This document shows, one piece after another, positions 46,398-59,300 of a DNA stretch of 64,000 nucleotides. The DNA comes from Spodoptera frugiperda (lineage: Eukaryota; Arthropoda; Insecta; Lepidoptera; Noctuidae). A model generated the notes under the pieces. That model had not been told where the DNA came from and made no database searches. It saw only the letters and a program-made list of their open reading frames with translations. How positions within the stretch are numbered: the stretch's first letter is position 1; every line of letters starts with the position of its first letter. The position numbers and the translations under genes were made by a program. The stretch spans positions 7,440,001 to 7,504,000 of the forward strand of contig NC_064225.1 of assembly GCF_023101765.2 (NCBI RefSeq), given 5' to 3'.

Positions 46398-49300
46398 CTA
46401 AAGTATTATTTTTATAGGAATGTGTACACCTATGTACCTAGTTCTTGCTGGAGAGCTCGCGTATCTCGTCGCCATGACATCCTTGAACATTGCAGCTTTT
46501 CTGGTGTGGGGCCTGTCCTTGTTTTCTATGTTTATCAATTCTGACTCCTGAAAGTAAAATGTGTAATATTTAAATCCCTATTAAGGTCTCAGCACACATA
46601 TGGGATCGGAAAGGGATCGTAACCGTAACGACTTTTGCCTCGCTGTCAACCAGGCGTCAACCTACCGTATGCACGTAACGAAAGCGTATCAGCAGCGCCT
46701 GTACGTCAACTCGGCTACGGCTAGGCGACACCGCGCTTACGCCTCGCCGTCCCGTCGCGGGAGGGGAAAGGGGAAAGGGTGGACGAAGAGATGTGAGCTC
46801 GGGTACGGAGAGACGTAAGCGCGGGGACGGAGAAACGTAAGCGCGGGGACGATGAGCCGTAAGCGCGGGAATTCAAGTTCGGAGCCTGTTCCGAGGCGAG
46901 GCGATTACGTTATTATTCCGATTAGTGTGCGTTGCAGTAGGGAGTTTAATACAAACCATTCTGAACGGCTCGAGGCGATACGGTGACGATCCCTTTCCGA
47001 TCCCATATGTGTGCTGAGACCTTTATATGTACAAACATTCGTAACTACAGTTCAGGTTGAATGGATTTGTTACAAGAATAAATATGAAGTTGGACACTAT
47101 TAGGTACACCATATTTGTTTCTCGCAAAGCTGGACACTATTACACCATATTCCGTCGTTCGTCAACAGATTTTCGACTTTATTACGAAATTACAGAGTTG
47201 ACATTTATTTGATAACTTTACTGAAGCTGATCCTACTTACGCTTATGAGGAATTTGCCTTTATGAATGAACACTTTCTGAATAAAAAAAAAAAAAACAAT
47301 CTAGAGTAGGCACGAATAAAAGACCTCCTTTAAACTCACCAAATGCCTCTCATTGTCCCTAATCTGGCAGCTCAGATTGTGCCTGTACTCGGCCTGTCTG
47401 CGCAGCTCCTGGTTGGCGCAGTCTATCTTGCGCTGCAGCTCAGTCAGCGCGGTCCTCGTCACCCGCTCCATGCGCTGGCTTCTCTCGTACTTTGCTTCCT
47501 CCAACGCCTGGTTTCGAGCCTCGATGTGACGCCTGTATTCTTCTGCTGCTTTCTAGAATTTGAAGGTTAAGAAGATTTAGAACTCATTCGTTTAAAATTA
47601 TTTATTTTTCTGACTGCCTTTTTCGAATGGTCGTAATGTGACTGGTGAGCATTGGCTCTGTTTTTCCGTCTCAAGCAAAGTTAAGTTTACCAAACAGAAG
47701 ATTCGAAGTGTTGAGTATTTGACTTTCGACAATTCTCTGCAGGTCCGGTATCTAATATAGCACGCAAATGGGTTCGTCTCTTGGTAAATGGGACTCTCAA
47801 CGAAGTGGTGAACTTTTCACCAATCACTAGTCTTTGTTATTATTTCAATGAATTTTAACGACTCATAGTTCTTAGTAGATAATTAGTGATCTACATAATT
47901 TTATTCTTCCTACATTTAAAAGGAATTCTTCAACATCTAACCTCTTTACACGCTCGCTGTTCCTGCTCGACCTGCCTCATATGTTCGTCGGTCTTGTCCT
48001 GCGCCTCCCGCTGCCACTCGTCAGCGATCACCTCCGCCTCCTGCTCCATAGCGGACGCCATTCTTCTAGCACAGTTGTAGTTCTTGATGCAGATCTGCTT
48101 TTCTATTTGTAGATTTTTCTGTGGAAGAAGACATGTAAAACAACATTTATTTTGTACTTAATACTCCTCTGGCGAAGGAAAATAATTTGCCGACACCGTC
48201 GTTTGCTGCCATTTCCCATAAGCAAAGAAGAATTACTTTTTATTTTTTTAAAACATTGCCATTAGAATTTTCTCATATGTCGTAGGTGCGTTTACAAACA
48301 TACAAGTTCACATCACAACAATTTGTGGATCACACAAGGAATTGCTTCGTGCGGGAGTCGAACCCGTTACACGTTACTTGGTAACCGGTTGCCCAGCCGT
48401 GCCGCCAAACTTCGTTAATTGACTGATTTATGTATTCCTTAAGTACTTATATTTTTAACAACAATGTTACGTGTATTTTACCATTTGTATCCTATTCCTC
48501 TCTCGCTCTTTCCTCAGCTCTTCCAGCGCTACTCGTATGGTATTGTTGTCTATCTCTCTCGCTCTCATCTTCTCGTTTCTGATCCGATTCAGTTTCTGCT
48601 CGTGTCCTTCTATGAAGTTCTTTTTGTTCGTTTCTTGCTGTTCTTTCTTCTTCTTTATAGCTAAACAGCGAAAATGTACTTTATACTTTGAAAATTGAGT
48701 CCAAAATGCCTCAACGTCTAGTCTAATTGCATTAACAAACTAGTATTAATTAAATATTACTGCCTCGTTGGCCGAATGCGACTGCAAGGCAAGGGGTCTC
48801 GGGTTCGATTCCCGGGTCTGATGAAAACGGGGCTTTTTACGGATTTTCGAAAATTTCTCAGTAGTAGCACGGAGTCTGGAAATGTGCCCGGTATATGGCA
48901 ATAGGGTCACCACCTATTACATGGAATTTACAATATTAATTGTGAAAAGTAGGTGTACCTTGTACAGCGTCATTACGTGCCATAATGTGCACTTCTGCCT
49001 ACCTCTTCGGGGATAAAAGGCATGACGATATTAATTGAATATTACCTTCATAATGATCTTGTTCCATTTTCTTCTTGATCTTCTCAAACTTCCTATTCTC
49101 CTTCTCCCTCTCCTGTCGTATCAGCTCCTGTCTCTTCTTGTTGGCGCTCGCTATTTGTTCGTCGTAACATCTTCGCCTTTCCATTGTCTCTTGCTGTCTC
49201 TTTTGAGCTGCTAGTCTCTCTAGATGTTCCTAGAAGATAGGACAGATTACGAAGTTTAGATTTAATTATTCTATTAGCTTTATTTTTGACTTGATACAAC

Positions 49301-52300
49301 GATTGTGTATGTTTATTTTCTGTTTATAAGTTCTACCGATTCCTGCAAATAAATACTTTTTCTGTATTCATTTTTTCAATGGTATAAGCCGGTAAACGAG
49401 CAGACGGATCACATACACCCGAAACACCAGAGGCGTTACAAGTTCATTGCCGGTCTTTTAGGGATTAGCAATTTAAGGGTTGTTGGGGAATCGGACCACC
49501 GGTAATCTCACGCACATTACGAAACACAACGCAAGCGCGTTTCTGTGAGGACGTAGTATCACTCTGGGCGAGCCGGCCCATCCTGTCGAAGCATGGTTCT
49601 CCCACTTAAATGGGAGCCTGTTCCTATACTCTAACAAGGACAGCTTTTTTTAATTACTTTTTTACAAACAATCTTTGATCTCCTTGATGATATCTGATCT
49701 CAGTATTTACCTTTCTCTTATAATCGTCCATGAGAACTTGGTGCCACATCATGTCCACGTTTTGTTCCGCTCTCTCTATACACCTCTTCTCTTCCACTTG
49801 CATCAGCTGTTGTGCTTTCAGGCTCTTCACGTCTGCCTTTGTACTGCGTATACCCTTTGCTCTGTAATTAGAATGGTGTTAAAAACAGTTTATATACATA
49901 TTAGTATTAGAAATATACCGTTTCGAGTTCTAATGCTAATGTTAGAGACCATGTCAGTTCAAAACGTTTATATATGCTTATTGAAAGAGAATCTATGTTG
50001 AGTACTATAAGCATCATGGTAATGTTGCAGTATTTATCACAACTCTTAACTTCATCTAGATCCAAATAAAGAGCTTGTTTGTCAGTTAGTACGATCTTAA
50101 AAATTAAATATCGATCTGATAATTTTCCTAAGTCAAAGTCATTAATTTCAAATAGACCGGGAACGCACATTTGAACGTCAAAGCAAACATTAGAAAATAA
50201 AGAAAACAAAATGTCTGTCTGTCTGTAAATCCTGCTAAATTGGAGTGTAACAATTTTGCAAATAAAAATCGATAACACATACGTAGATAATATAATTTAA
50301 CAAACACTAGAAAATACACATCGGAAACTTAGTTTCCTGTGGCAGCAAAAATACGTCCAAAATAAACAACATTTTTGCTTGTAGCTAACATAAAGCTATC
50401 CAGCCTAGTTCCTCACAATACATAAGTTATTGGTAGCGGTGGGCAGCGTGCCAACTCTGTGGCCTCTCTTGTTGGCGGGTACCACTAAATAACTACAGCT
50501 TTTGATTTGCGTAATCTAACTAATAGGGACTGTCTGGGGAAAGGTATTTTTATTTTGTTTTCTTGTTTTGCTTTTTAATCGACATTGTATATTGTAAATT
50601 GATGTTCAGTGATGGAGTTTGCTGACTTGCAGAGGTCCTGGTTTTGGCAACGCATAATTGGACGTTTAGGTTATTGTATGTTTTTTGTGTGTTTCGGACC
50701 GTCACTTCACCAGTAAAGTAATCTCTTACATTTTATTCTCAAAGTAATCTACTAGTTATGACCTCCCTATTACATGGGACTTATAACACAAATGGTGAAA
50801 AGTGGATGTACATTACATAGCGGCATTACGTGCCGTAATGTGCACCTCTGCCTACCCCTTCGGGGATAAAAGGCGTGACGTTGTTGCTTTCCGATATTCC
50901 CTAGTGAATTTTCATACCTGAACATCTTAGGTACTTGTCTTACCCGAAGAGTTTTATGAATATCCCCTTGTGCCCGTGGCTTGCTACTTACATTTTCTCC
51001 CTCTCCAAAGCCTTCTGACATTCAATTATTTTCTCCTTCTCAATCTCTTCCAGATAACCTTTCTGCTTCTTCTCCTTTTCCTTACAATAGCCACACTCCT
51101 CCATCTCCTGCTTGGTCGCGAGTTCCTGTACCAACGCCTCTTCTTCATTTTCCAGCAGTTGTTTCAACTTTTCTCTTCTTTGTCATAGTTTTACCTCCTC
51201 TTGGCTTAGTAACTCTTGAACCTTTTCTTGTGTTCGGTTGATTACAAGCCTGGAATGTTCGATACGGTTCTCGATCAGTGAATAATGGTTTACATTAAAG
51301 AAATTTGCGAGTAGTGCATTGTCATGTTCCTTCGCCATTAGTGAGTTGGTAGAAGTCGCGATCTCATTAATATTTGACTTAGTCTAGACGGCGAAATGTT
51401 TTTGTAAATTCAAGTTGTCTTATAATGGGTTAGAGTTAGATGGAGCACCGAACTAATAAATCAAATTTAAGCTTGACGTCAATCTTTTTATGTTAGCATG
51501 GCTACATTAACCCTGTCTTAGTATTTTGCATTTTAAAGATATTCAATGTAAACTACTTACATAACATACATAGTTTGTCTCGCGACTTAGTTTAAACAAA
51601 TTTACAATTTGTAAGTAAATTAATTCTCCCAAAAAGTAATTTCTTTCTTTTAAAGTTTATTTTTAAACTATTGTCTCCTCAGCCTATAATTATCTCCAGG
51701 GATCCAAAAACCGTGTTAGATTACAACAACGTACGATCAAACAAAAATTAACCAACCATTTTCATATTAATTTAGAGCTATGAAAAAGCTTCTGCCAGCG
51801 ACTACGCCCTCGGTCCCATCGGATTACAAACAACAATTCCAGACCATAATCTACCCATGTTCAAAATTTCTTTCTAATTCCTTTAACCGTTTTGACATTA
51901 AGGAGTGACAAACAATCTTTCACATTTATAATTTTAGTAGGATTAAGGATTATAGGTACATAGGTACAGTTACATACTTTTGCAAGTGCACTAGATCGTA
52001 GTCGACGACGTCGGTCAGTTTCTTCATTTCCTCCACGTCCACTGTGGTCTTCATTTCCAAGCGCTGACGTTCCTGTGAAGGAAATAACAAGAATGTAGTA
52101 AGTAACTATCTAATATGTATCATTATCAACACCATCAGACTTATGACATTTTGCAACTATCCATCCTACGGATATGTCGTAGAAGACGTTGCACAGTGGG
52201 GACTCAGGAGCTGAAGCTGAAATGCTATTCTGTAAGAACATTTAAGCAGCTTTGAAGTGAGCTCGATCACATTCTTGCCGCCATAAGTCGAGATTATATT

Positions 52301-55300
52301 ATATTTACCTACTTACAACCAATAACATGGCAATCAAGATTTAGATTTAGATTTCAGCCATGATCGTCCCACTGCAGGGCAAAGACCTCCCTACCTTCCT
52401 ATCACACGATCATGCTTCCTTTATGTTAACTACCAAGTATTTGAAATTCCTCGCCTTTCTTCCCATGTTTTTCCTCATATGAAGGAAAATTTTGAAATTT
52501 CCCAGAAACATTATATTGTAATTTCTTTATTTCTGAAAATAGATAGGTATTTCGAGTTATTTTGTTTTGTTAAAACAACACACGTGTACAAATTATATTG
52601 CAAAGGATCACCTATAAGTAAGAAAGAACTTTATTATTTACCTAACACTTAATTCACTTACAAACTTATTGCAAAAACATTATGAACTTGTTAAATGTTA
52701 ATAAACAAAATCTCGGCTGAAAATTTTCGTTTACGCAGCGCAAACACGAAGGATCGATGCCTCCGAACCGATGACTCGCGCAAAATGAAAAATGATTAAT
52801 TACAAATATAATGTTGCTTGCTTCAATATTAATTAGTATTAAGTAATTAAAATGCTTTAGCGTTGATTTAATTTACACCGCCCGTTAATCTTCTTCATTT
52901 TGTTGTGACTGCACTTAGTTTATTAATACGTTGAAAGGACTCTTTTAACTTTAAAGTAATCGGTGACCGAAGTAACAGGTCCAATGTTTATAGTTATAAC
53001 GAGTAATTGTGTCTGGTGTTGCAGGTGTTTATGGGCAGCGCTGATTGTTTACCAACACAAGAGAATTCTTTAAAACTGTTTAACAGTTTAACTGTTTTAA
53101 AGAATTCATTAACTAACTGAACGCAGTTAAACGTAAAACCAATTCGTACTAAGATCGTCCATTAACTTTATTACAAGTTATTGTGTCAATATAGATATTG
53201 ACTCATAATGTAGAACCCATTACAACTTACGTCTTAAAAAATCTGACCGCCTCGTGGGTCGAGTGGTCGCAAGTGCGACTTCCGCACAAAGTATTACTGG
53301 ACTTTTCGGTTTTTAGAAAATTTCTCAGTGGTAGCACGGAGTCTGGAATTGTGCCCGGTATATGGCAATAGGCTCACCACCTATTACATGGGACAAATGA
53401 TAAATGATAAATGATATTTATTTCTGTAAATAGATTATAAAATAACACTTTTACACGTCAATATTTCAAATAACTAGATGAGGCCGGCATTTCCTATCCG
53501 ACTACTCTGAGAAGAAATGCCGAAACAAACTCAGAGGTCATAGTCTCTTTTAAAGTCCAGACAAAATCAATTAGAGATGTCGGAGAACCGTGCAAGTTTA
53601 TTCTGTAGTGGTCTTTTGAGGAAAGAACCACAGCAGTTTGAGCGGACCTGTTCAGATGGCAGCACGCATGTGCCAGTTTACAATTAGCTCAGCTGACGGC
53701 TGTTGCTGAATGATCCGACGAACAATACCAACCAAAAGAACATTTGGGTAGGCCACACAAATGCTCACACTGTCAGAATATAATTAACTAAAAGTGAAAT
53801 GACTAGGCAAACTCTCGCACGGTCCTCAAACTAACAATTTTAAAAATATATGTAAAAAAATAAATATCGAATGATATTAATGTATATCATGTCAAATTGT
53901 ATAAAAATGTAACTTGTGTTACAAACATGTCAACCTGACCTGTGTGGACATTATAGCGGCTCACTCCCAAGCCTGACTATCATCTAAGTAGTCTTTAATT
54001 TTATAAAAAGCTTTACTATACAGTTTTTCTTTAATAACATTTTTAAATTTATTCAGGCTCAAACTTTGAATATCGCTGGGAATTTTATTGTAAAAGCGTA
54101 TGCATTGACATCTGAACGAACCACTTATTTTCTTAAGTCTAGTAGTGGGAACAATATATTTGTTTTTACTTCTAGTGTTTATATTATGTATATCACAATA
54201 CTTTTTGAATAAATTAATGTTTTTGTGAGCATACACTACATTTTCATAAATGTATTGAGAAGGAACAGTCAATATATTAATTTCTTTAAATAGTTCCCTA
54301 AGAGAGTGCCTCGGTCTAAGATTATAAATTGATCGAATGGCTCTTTTCTGCAGTTAAAACAGTTAGATTTTAACTAAACGTAGGCAGTGACCATCTAAAG
54401 TTGAAAGTTGGACAATAGTATGTTTGTTCTCCACAGTACCCTTAATACGAGTTTGTTTTACGTTGACCGAAAACGATTACGTTGATCGAAACGAGGACGC
54501 ATTCGGCGCTCTGATTGGCCGGCACGAAAGAACCAACCAATCAGAATGCGCTTTTGTTTCGATCTTGTTAAACGTAAAACAAACTCGTACTAAGCCCTCT
54601 GATCGTCCATTAACATTATTGAAAGTTATTGAATCCATATCTAACCCATTTCTACTCACTCTTAAAAATAAAACTTTACGAAATGCCTAAAAAATACCAA
54701 CTCAACTCGATATTTCTTCTCCATTCACCGATATCTGTACAATCGAATCAGTGTTAACAAGGATCGGACGACCCTTTTAAACAAATAAGTGTAATTATTT
54801 AAATGTAGCACTCGGACTGCTCGACCTTAGTCTGCCCTCGAAACTCCGCTTTATATCAACTGAGCACGACAACTGGCTCAGTTCAACTTAACGATCGTAT
54901 TGTATGAACTTGCCTACCTTATTATACCTACTCAGTAACCTTAGTACAAGTTTCCTTTACGTTTATGTATAGTAATCGAAATGAGACGGGGCGTTCGACG
55001 TTCTGATTGGTTGGTTTGTTCGAGACGGCCAATCAGAGCGCTAAACGGGCTCTTGTTTCGATTACTTTAAACGTAAAGCAAACTCGTACTAAGTGTACTG
55101 GTCTTGTTAATTCCAGGATTTTTTGAGAAGATTTTAAGACATAAAAAAAAAACATCAGGGTCTTGTTTTAGTTAATTAGTCAACAAGAAGGCAGTCAAGT
55201 AGTATACATAATATGTATGGCATAAGTAGGCTATCGAGGTTTTCGATTCTGACGTTGTTAATTGTTAGCACTTAGTAAACTCAGTTTTTAAAACCCTTTC

Positions 55301-56327
55301 CACAGTTTTCCAGTGTTGAACTTAGACCTAGTATCCGACCATCCTAGTTGCGTTTAACGTCCAGTTTTGACCATCCCAGTGCCCCAATTTGTCTCATCAA
55401 GCAAGCGTCAGACGTTCCATATAAGTTAAAGTTGGCTGCATGTACTTCGGATACAGTAACTGAATTACTCGGCCGTCCCGCTTAACTAGCGGGGCTGGAT
55501 TACTGCGATGAACTCCAAAGCAAAACACGCAACTAAATCATAGCTCCGGACTAATTATTTGGTGAAAACACACTAATTATTGCTGACTTTATGACTGCAG
55601 GTTTGTTGAATAACAAAAAGATGTTGGATAGAAAAAGAATTACGATAAGAACTAACTCCCGAACTCAGAGACATTTAATGATTACTTAAACTGTTCTTTA
55701 ACGATTTTGTTCCTAAAACAATTGCTAAGGACAAGTTTAAGTAATCATTAAGTGACTACGGCGTACGGCGGTAAGTGTGTTGGATGTTTTTAATGCGAAA
55801 GCACAAACGATGAAAACACATCTTATGACATGTAGAACGTATGATCAGTATCTTTACTACGATTTTGCTTTACATTTAAACTAATCGAAATGAGATTGGT
55901 TGGTTTTTTCGAGCCGGCCAATCAGAGAGCCGAACGCGTTCTCGTTTCGATTACTATAAACGTAAAGCAAACTCGTACTAAGGGTACTGTCGAGAACAAA
56001 CAGTTTTGTCCAACGTTCAACTTTAGCATAGAAAACCTCATTCAATCCTATAGTGAACAAGACAATGTTTCCCTTAAAAAATTTACTGTATCGAGGACTG
56101 CGTTCACCAGCGAAAAATCCTGGATCATACAAAGAATAAGTTCCATGCGTAAAATTATGTTAAAGAAAAAAGGCATTGGTAATAAATAGAAGAATCTCAC
56201 CTTCCAGAAATGAAATGGATGTCCAAAATAGATGGATTGTTTGTCCTTATGCTTCGTAACACCGACCATTATGTCGCTTCGATAGTTCACCTTGTAGTGA
56301 CCGACGCGATACAACTCGGGCTCCAGA
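46398..56327 (-). CDS. TPH-type axonemal coiled-coil protein with an in-frame TGA, 9 exons
   Basis: Exons in transcript order: 56201-56327 (5' end uncertain), 51974-52072 (or 51978), 50992-51383 (or 51377), 49711-49861, 49046-49229, 48482-48660, 47942-48118, 47340-47552, 46398-46547 (TAG stop). From the third exon onward all junctions are clear GT-AG and in phase. The product is almost all charged helix (for example RRCYDEQIASANKKRQE, and LRRQAEYRHNLSCQIRDNE near the end) and resembles trichohyalin/plectin-homology proteins of cilia such as CFAP45, CFAP210 or MNS1; I cannot choose between them. In the third exon an in-frame TGA (EEVKL-stop-QRREKLKQ) interrupts an otherwise open, coiled-coil-coding frame. 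The first exon (YRVGHYKVNYRSD, FGHPFHFWK) has no ATG at its start, so another exon may lie upstream, or translation starts at its internal ATG. An ATG at 51336-51338 is another possible start. Confidence 0.68.
46584..47022. mobile_element. GC-rich MITE with TTA target duplication
   Basis: Inverted termini AGGTCTCAGCACACATATGG, continued by GATCGGAAAGGGATCG, enclose a GC-rich middle. TTA flanks at 46581-46583 and 47023-47025. It lies in the last intron of the coiled-coil gene. The 72-aa frame inside is not a gene. Confidence 0.88.
48265..48415 (-). repeat. SINE family S2
   Basis: Minus-strand copy with B box GGGTTCGACTCCCGCACG and the TTTGTGGATCACACAAGGAA body, in an intron of the coiled-coil gene. 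Confidence 0.65.
48763..49025 (+). repeat. SINE family S1, near full length
   Basis: GCCTCGTTGGCCGAATGCGA head, B box GGGTTCGATTCCCGGG, body with AGTAGCACGGAGTCTGGAAA, and the CTTCGGGGATAAAAGGCATG 3' end. It ends about 20 bp from exon 49046-49229. Confidence 0.8.
49375..49625 (+). repeat. Dispersed repeat family S3
   Basis: Carries TAAGCCGGTAAACGAGCAGA, CACCAGAGGCGTTACAAGTT and TAGTATCACTCTGGGCGAGC. A small deletion removed the usual GATGGTAAGCAATCGCC part. Confidence 0.6.
50765..50878 (+). repeat. SINE family S1, 3' part
   Basis: From CCTATTACATGGGACTTATA to CTTCGGGGATAAAAGGCGTG. The tRNA-like head is missing. Confidence 0.7.
53248..53396 (+). repeat. SINE family S1, 5' part
   Basis: GCCTCGTGGGTCGAGTGGTC head to CCACCTATTACATGGGAC, where it stops at the 3' end of the LINE copy that follows. 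No matching SINE remainder was seen right of the LINE. Confidence 0.7.
53390..54355 (-). mobile_element. CR1/Jockey-like LINE, 5'-truncated, RT C-terminus
   Basis: On the minus strand an open frame from about 54352 to 53961 encodes the end of a reverse-transcriptase ORF: KRAIRSIYNLRPRHSLRELF, then LTVPSQYIYENVVYAHKN, RCQCIRFYNKIPSDIQ and a final DSQAWE before TAG/TGA-type stop context. The 3' UTR runs to a short TAAATGA repeat tail at 53396-53420. The copy starts within the ORF, so it was truncated on insertion. It sits in a long intron of the coiled-coil gene. Confidence 0.8.
54434..54600. mobile_element. AGTACCC hairpin MITE, copy 4
   Basis: CAGTACCCTTAATACGAG left end, AACTCGTACTAAG right end; inner GGCGCTCTGATTGGCCGG with CAATCAGAATGCG. 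Confidence 0.8.
54943..55100. mobile_element. AGTACCC hairpin MITE, copy 5
   Basis: CAGTAACCTTAGTACAAG left end, CTCGTACTAAGTGTACTG right end, 158 bp. Both arms are complete. Confidence 0.85.
55846..55989. mobile_element. AGTACCC hairpin MITE, copy 6
   Basis: CAGTATCTTTACTACGATTT left end, CTCGTACTAAGGGTACTG right end, with a shortened left arm (AAATGAGATTGGTTGG). It lies about 210 bp from exon 56201-56327. Confidence 0.85.
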
Positions 56328-59300
56328 CTATAATTCTATTGATCCAACTTGTTGCTCGGGTGACGGACTACCCTGCCAACTAATAAAACAGCGTACAACG
56401 TTTTATTTCAAGCAAAAAGTAATTATTTCGAGCCAATTTCAATGTTAAAGTGAGAACAACAATAATTGTTTGCTTGGTTTCTGTTAATTTATTTGATTTC
56501 GTCTTTGATATTCGATTTTAGAGAATATTTGATGTCAAATGTTTTGTCTCGGTGGAAAGGGCAAATGTTGCAAACTCACAAAGTCAATTTTAGGTTGATG
56601 TTTAAACGATTCTTGAGTGACTTGTTTGTTATAAGAAATGTATAAAATAACATAGTTAAGACCTTTTACACGCGATTCGAGGAAATTGAAAGCCGTCTAG
56701 CACATGTTAGTTTTCTAGACTAATAAATAAAATTGGAGTAACTGTTTGTAATAGTGAAATAATGCTTTGTACCACATGCATATGAATATAAGTACATCAA
56801 AATAATATATTTTACAATTTTAATCTGTTTGTCAATCTGTCTGTTTCGGCTTATTTCTGAAATGTCTAATACGATTTTGAGGGAATTTTTATAGGCAAGC
56901 GAAACCGCGAACACCAGCTACTTTTAAATGTAACTCTGTTCACTGTTGCTAGTTACTTAGTGATGATCCTCATTTGTTCTCATATATCGGGATCAATAAT
57001 CCACAGCCAAAACATTACTCCTTTTCCTGTATTTCTATTCAAACTTGACAAACTGTTCGTTGTTGTGATATTGACGGGACATATCTGTCATTTTCAAGGG
57101 AAATGAATGTTACGTATTCGTAGCTATCTTTTATTTCTACGGCAAGCAATCGTTCGAAATATGTGGTGTGTCATCTGGTATTAAGGCATAGATCTACTGT
57201 GGCATACGAGGCGGCCACGCATGTGTGTTAAGCTTCGCCCTGCAAGGGAATCCATCCTACGTATGTATGTGATTGTGTTCATTGCAACTATCACCGAATA
57301 CATTTGTCACCGCCCTAGGTCTTTCGGCGGGTATAGTATAGTTACAATAGTACTTAGTATATGTCACTGGTGGCCCGGAGTTATGTTGTAAGTCAGAGGT
57401 TACAGACGCCTGCTTCTCATACATGAGAGTGCGAAATCGAATCCTACCAACGGCAAGTACAAATGTGACTTATTCAGACTTATATGTACTTTCCAAGATT
57501 ATTAAGTTACCACTGACGAACTGCGAAGGAAAACGTTGTGAGGAAACCGACTGGAGCTATTATATATTTTCTAATTATAAGTTTGAAATCGTCAACCGGC
57601 ATTGAACAAACGTGGTGATTAATAGAATAGAATAGAATATAATATTTATTTGTAAAATATAGGTATTGATAAACTTTCTCCATGCGAGAAGAGATTAGCA
57701 GTGGTCTATGTGGCCCTGAGGTGGATAGGTGCAACTAAGTATACACATACTGGGCAGCACTGCTATCTGATAAATCTAAACCGTTGCAATCTCCAATTTC
57801 CCTGTCAAATGTGAAGAATTTAGCACACCTCTCTTATTTAGAAGAATCCTATACCAGAGACTTTCGCGATCTGTTGATGATGTTCATAAGGTTCAAAATA
57901 CTTCAGTATCCAATTCCTACCCACTACTCACCTACATTAGGAAGCAAGCCAGGGGTTCTGAAATAATGTAACAAAAGCGGCGTGCTTTATCACGGGCGCT
58001 CCTTGCAGGGGTGATCAACATAACTCACTCACGCGGTAACGGCATGTAGGCATAGGTACCACAATATTTCTCACTGACAATGTAAACAAATATCAGAATG
58101 GAGATTGAAATTGTCTAACCTCATCATCATATTTCTGGTTTACTGTCATATTGAGGCAGGAGGTAATGTGAACATTTTATTAAATGTAAAACAGTGTGCT
58201 GCATATTTTTTGAAGTCGCTGCAAGCGGGACTGTTGTTGTTGAACAATCGATTTCAAGTTCGAGTCTTAAGGTGGGTATTATTGAGCAATATCCAGTTTT
58301 TCGGATATTCTCAGTCAGTGTTTATATAGAATAGAATATGTGAAAAGTTGTTTAAGACACAGTCAAATTCAAAGCATATAAATGCTTTGACACAGTCAAA
58401 GTGCCTAATTTAGGATTAATTGAATTATTTCAATTTTATTATATTAAATTATTATTTCAAATTATGGCACTTTTGAAACATCAAATTGATTTGTCCGTCA
58501 GTCTGTCAATGAAGCTAGGTGCTCGTGAGTGTATTCTGATTAGGATTTTTAGATATATATTATGTTTTCGCTAATAAATAGCGAGTACCTAAATAAAACA
58601 TCATTATAAGATATTGACTACCTAATTCTAAATAATCCAAAACTGTTTAAAAATCCAACATTTTTCCCAACCCATTACACTAATTCCTAGTACAATCCAA
58701 ATTAGCCAAACAAAACAAAAGACTGGCACGTAGTTACCCTGCCCTGTGTTTACATAGCCACAATAATGATGCGATATGACGTCACCATACATTACCCGTA
58801 TGGGGTCAGTACTCACCTATGTGGGGCCCCCTTGGGGTCACCCACCCCTAGCCAGGAGTGCACAGACAGATTTATAGCAGTATTAAAGGTTAATTTAGTT
58901 AATAGTGGGGGGTTACTCGAGTAAGTGTTGAGACTGGCCACCGGTGCCGGGTTATTGAATCTTATTCGTTTAAAGTGCACTCTGTTTATTGAGTAGTATG
59001 TTATCAAGGGTTATTGAATCTTATTCGTTTAATGTGCCAATGGTGTCCACCTATGTACCTATTTATGTGCTTAAAGCTTTTTAAATAAATAAATTAAGTG
59101 CACTCTGTTTATTGAGAGTATGTGACCAATGATATGATAAGGATTCTTTGATTACATCGAGCGAATAATGTCACAGTAAACATTCTAAGGAAACCAGGAT
59201 TTATAATTTCCGATTATAGTTTGATTTCAAACTGCTTCGTTGGTCGAGGGCTCGCAAGTGTAACTGCCAAACAAGGGATTTCGGGTTAAATTCCCGGGAC

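Noticed and set aside
46600..46818. 72-aa GC-rich frame MGSERDRNRND
   Set aside because: Lies wholly within a MITE with TTA target duplication and starts in its terminal inverted repeat.
55890..56189. 99-aa frame with FFEPANQRAERVLVSITINVKQTRTKG, similar to frames at 39296 and 54424
   Set aside because: The shared residues come from the AGTACCC hairpin MITE, which occurs in all three places.
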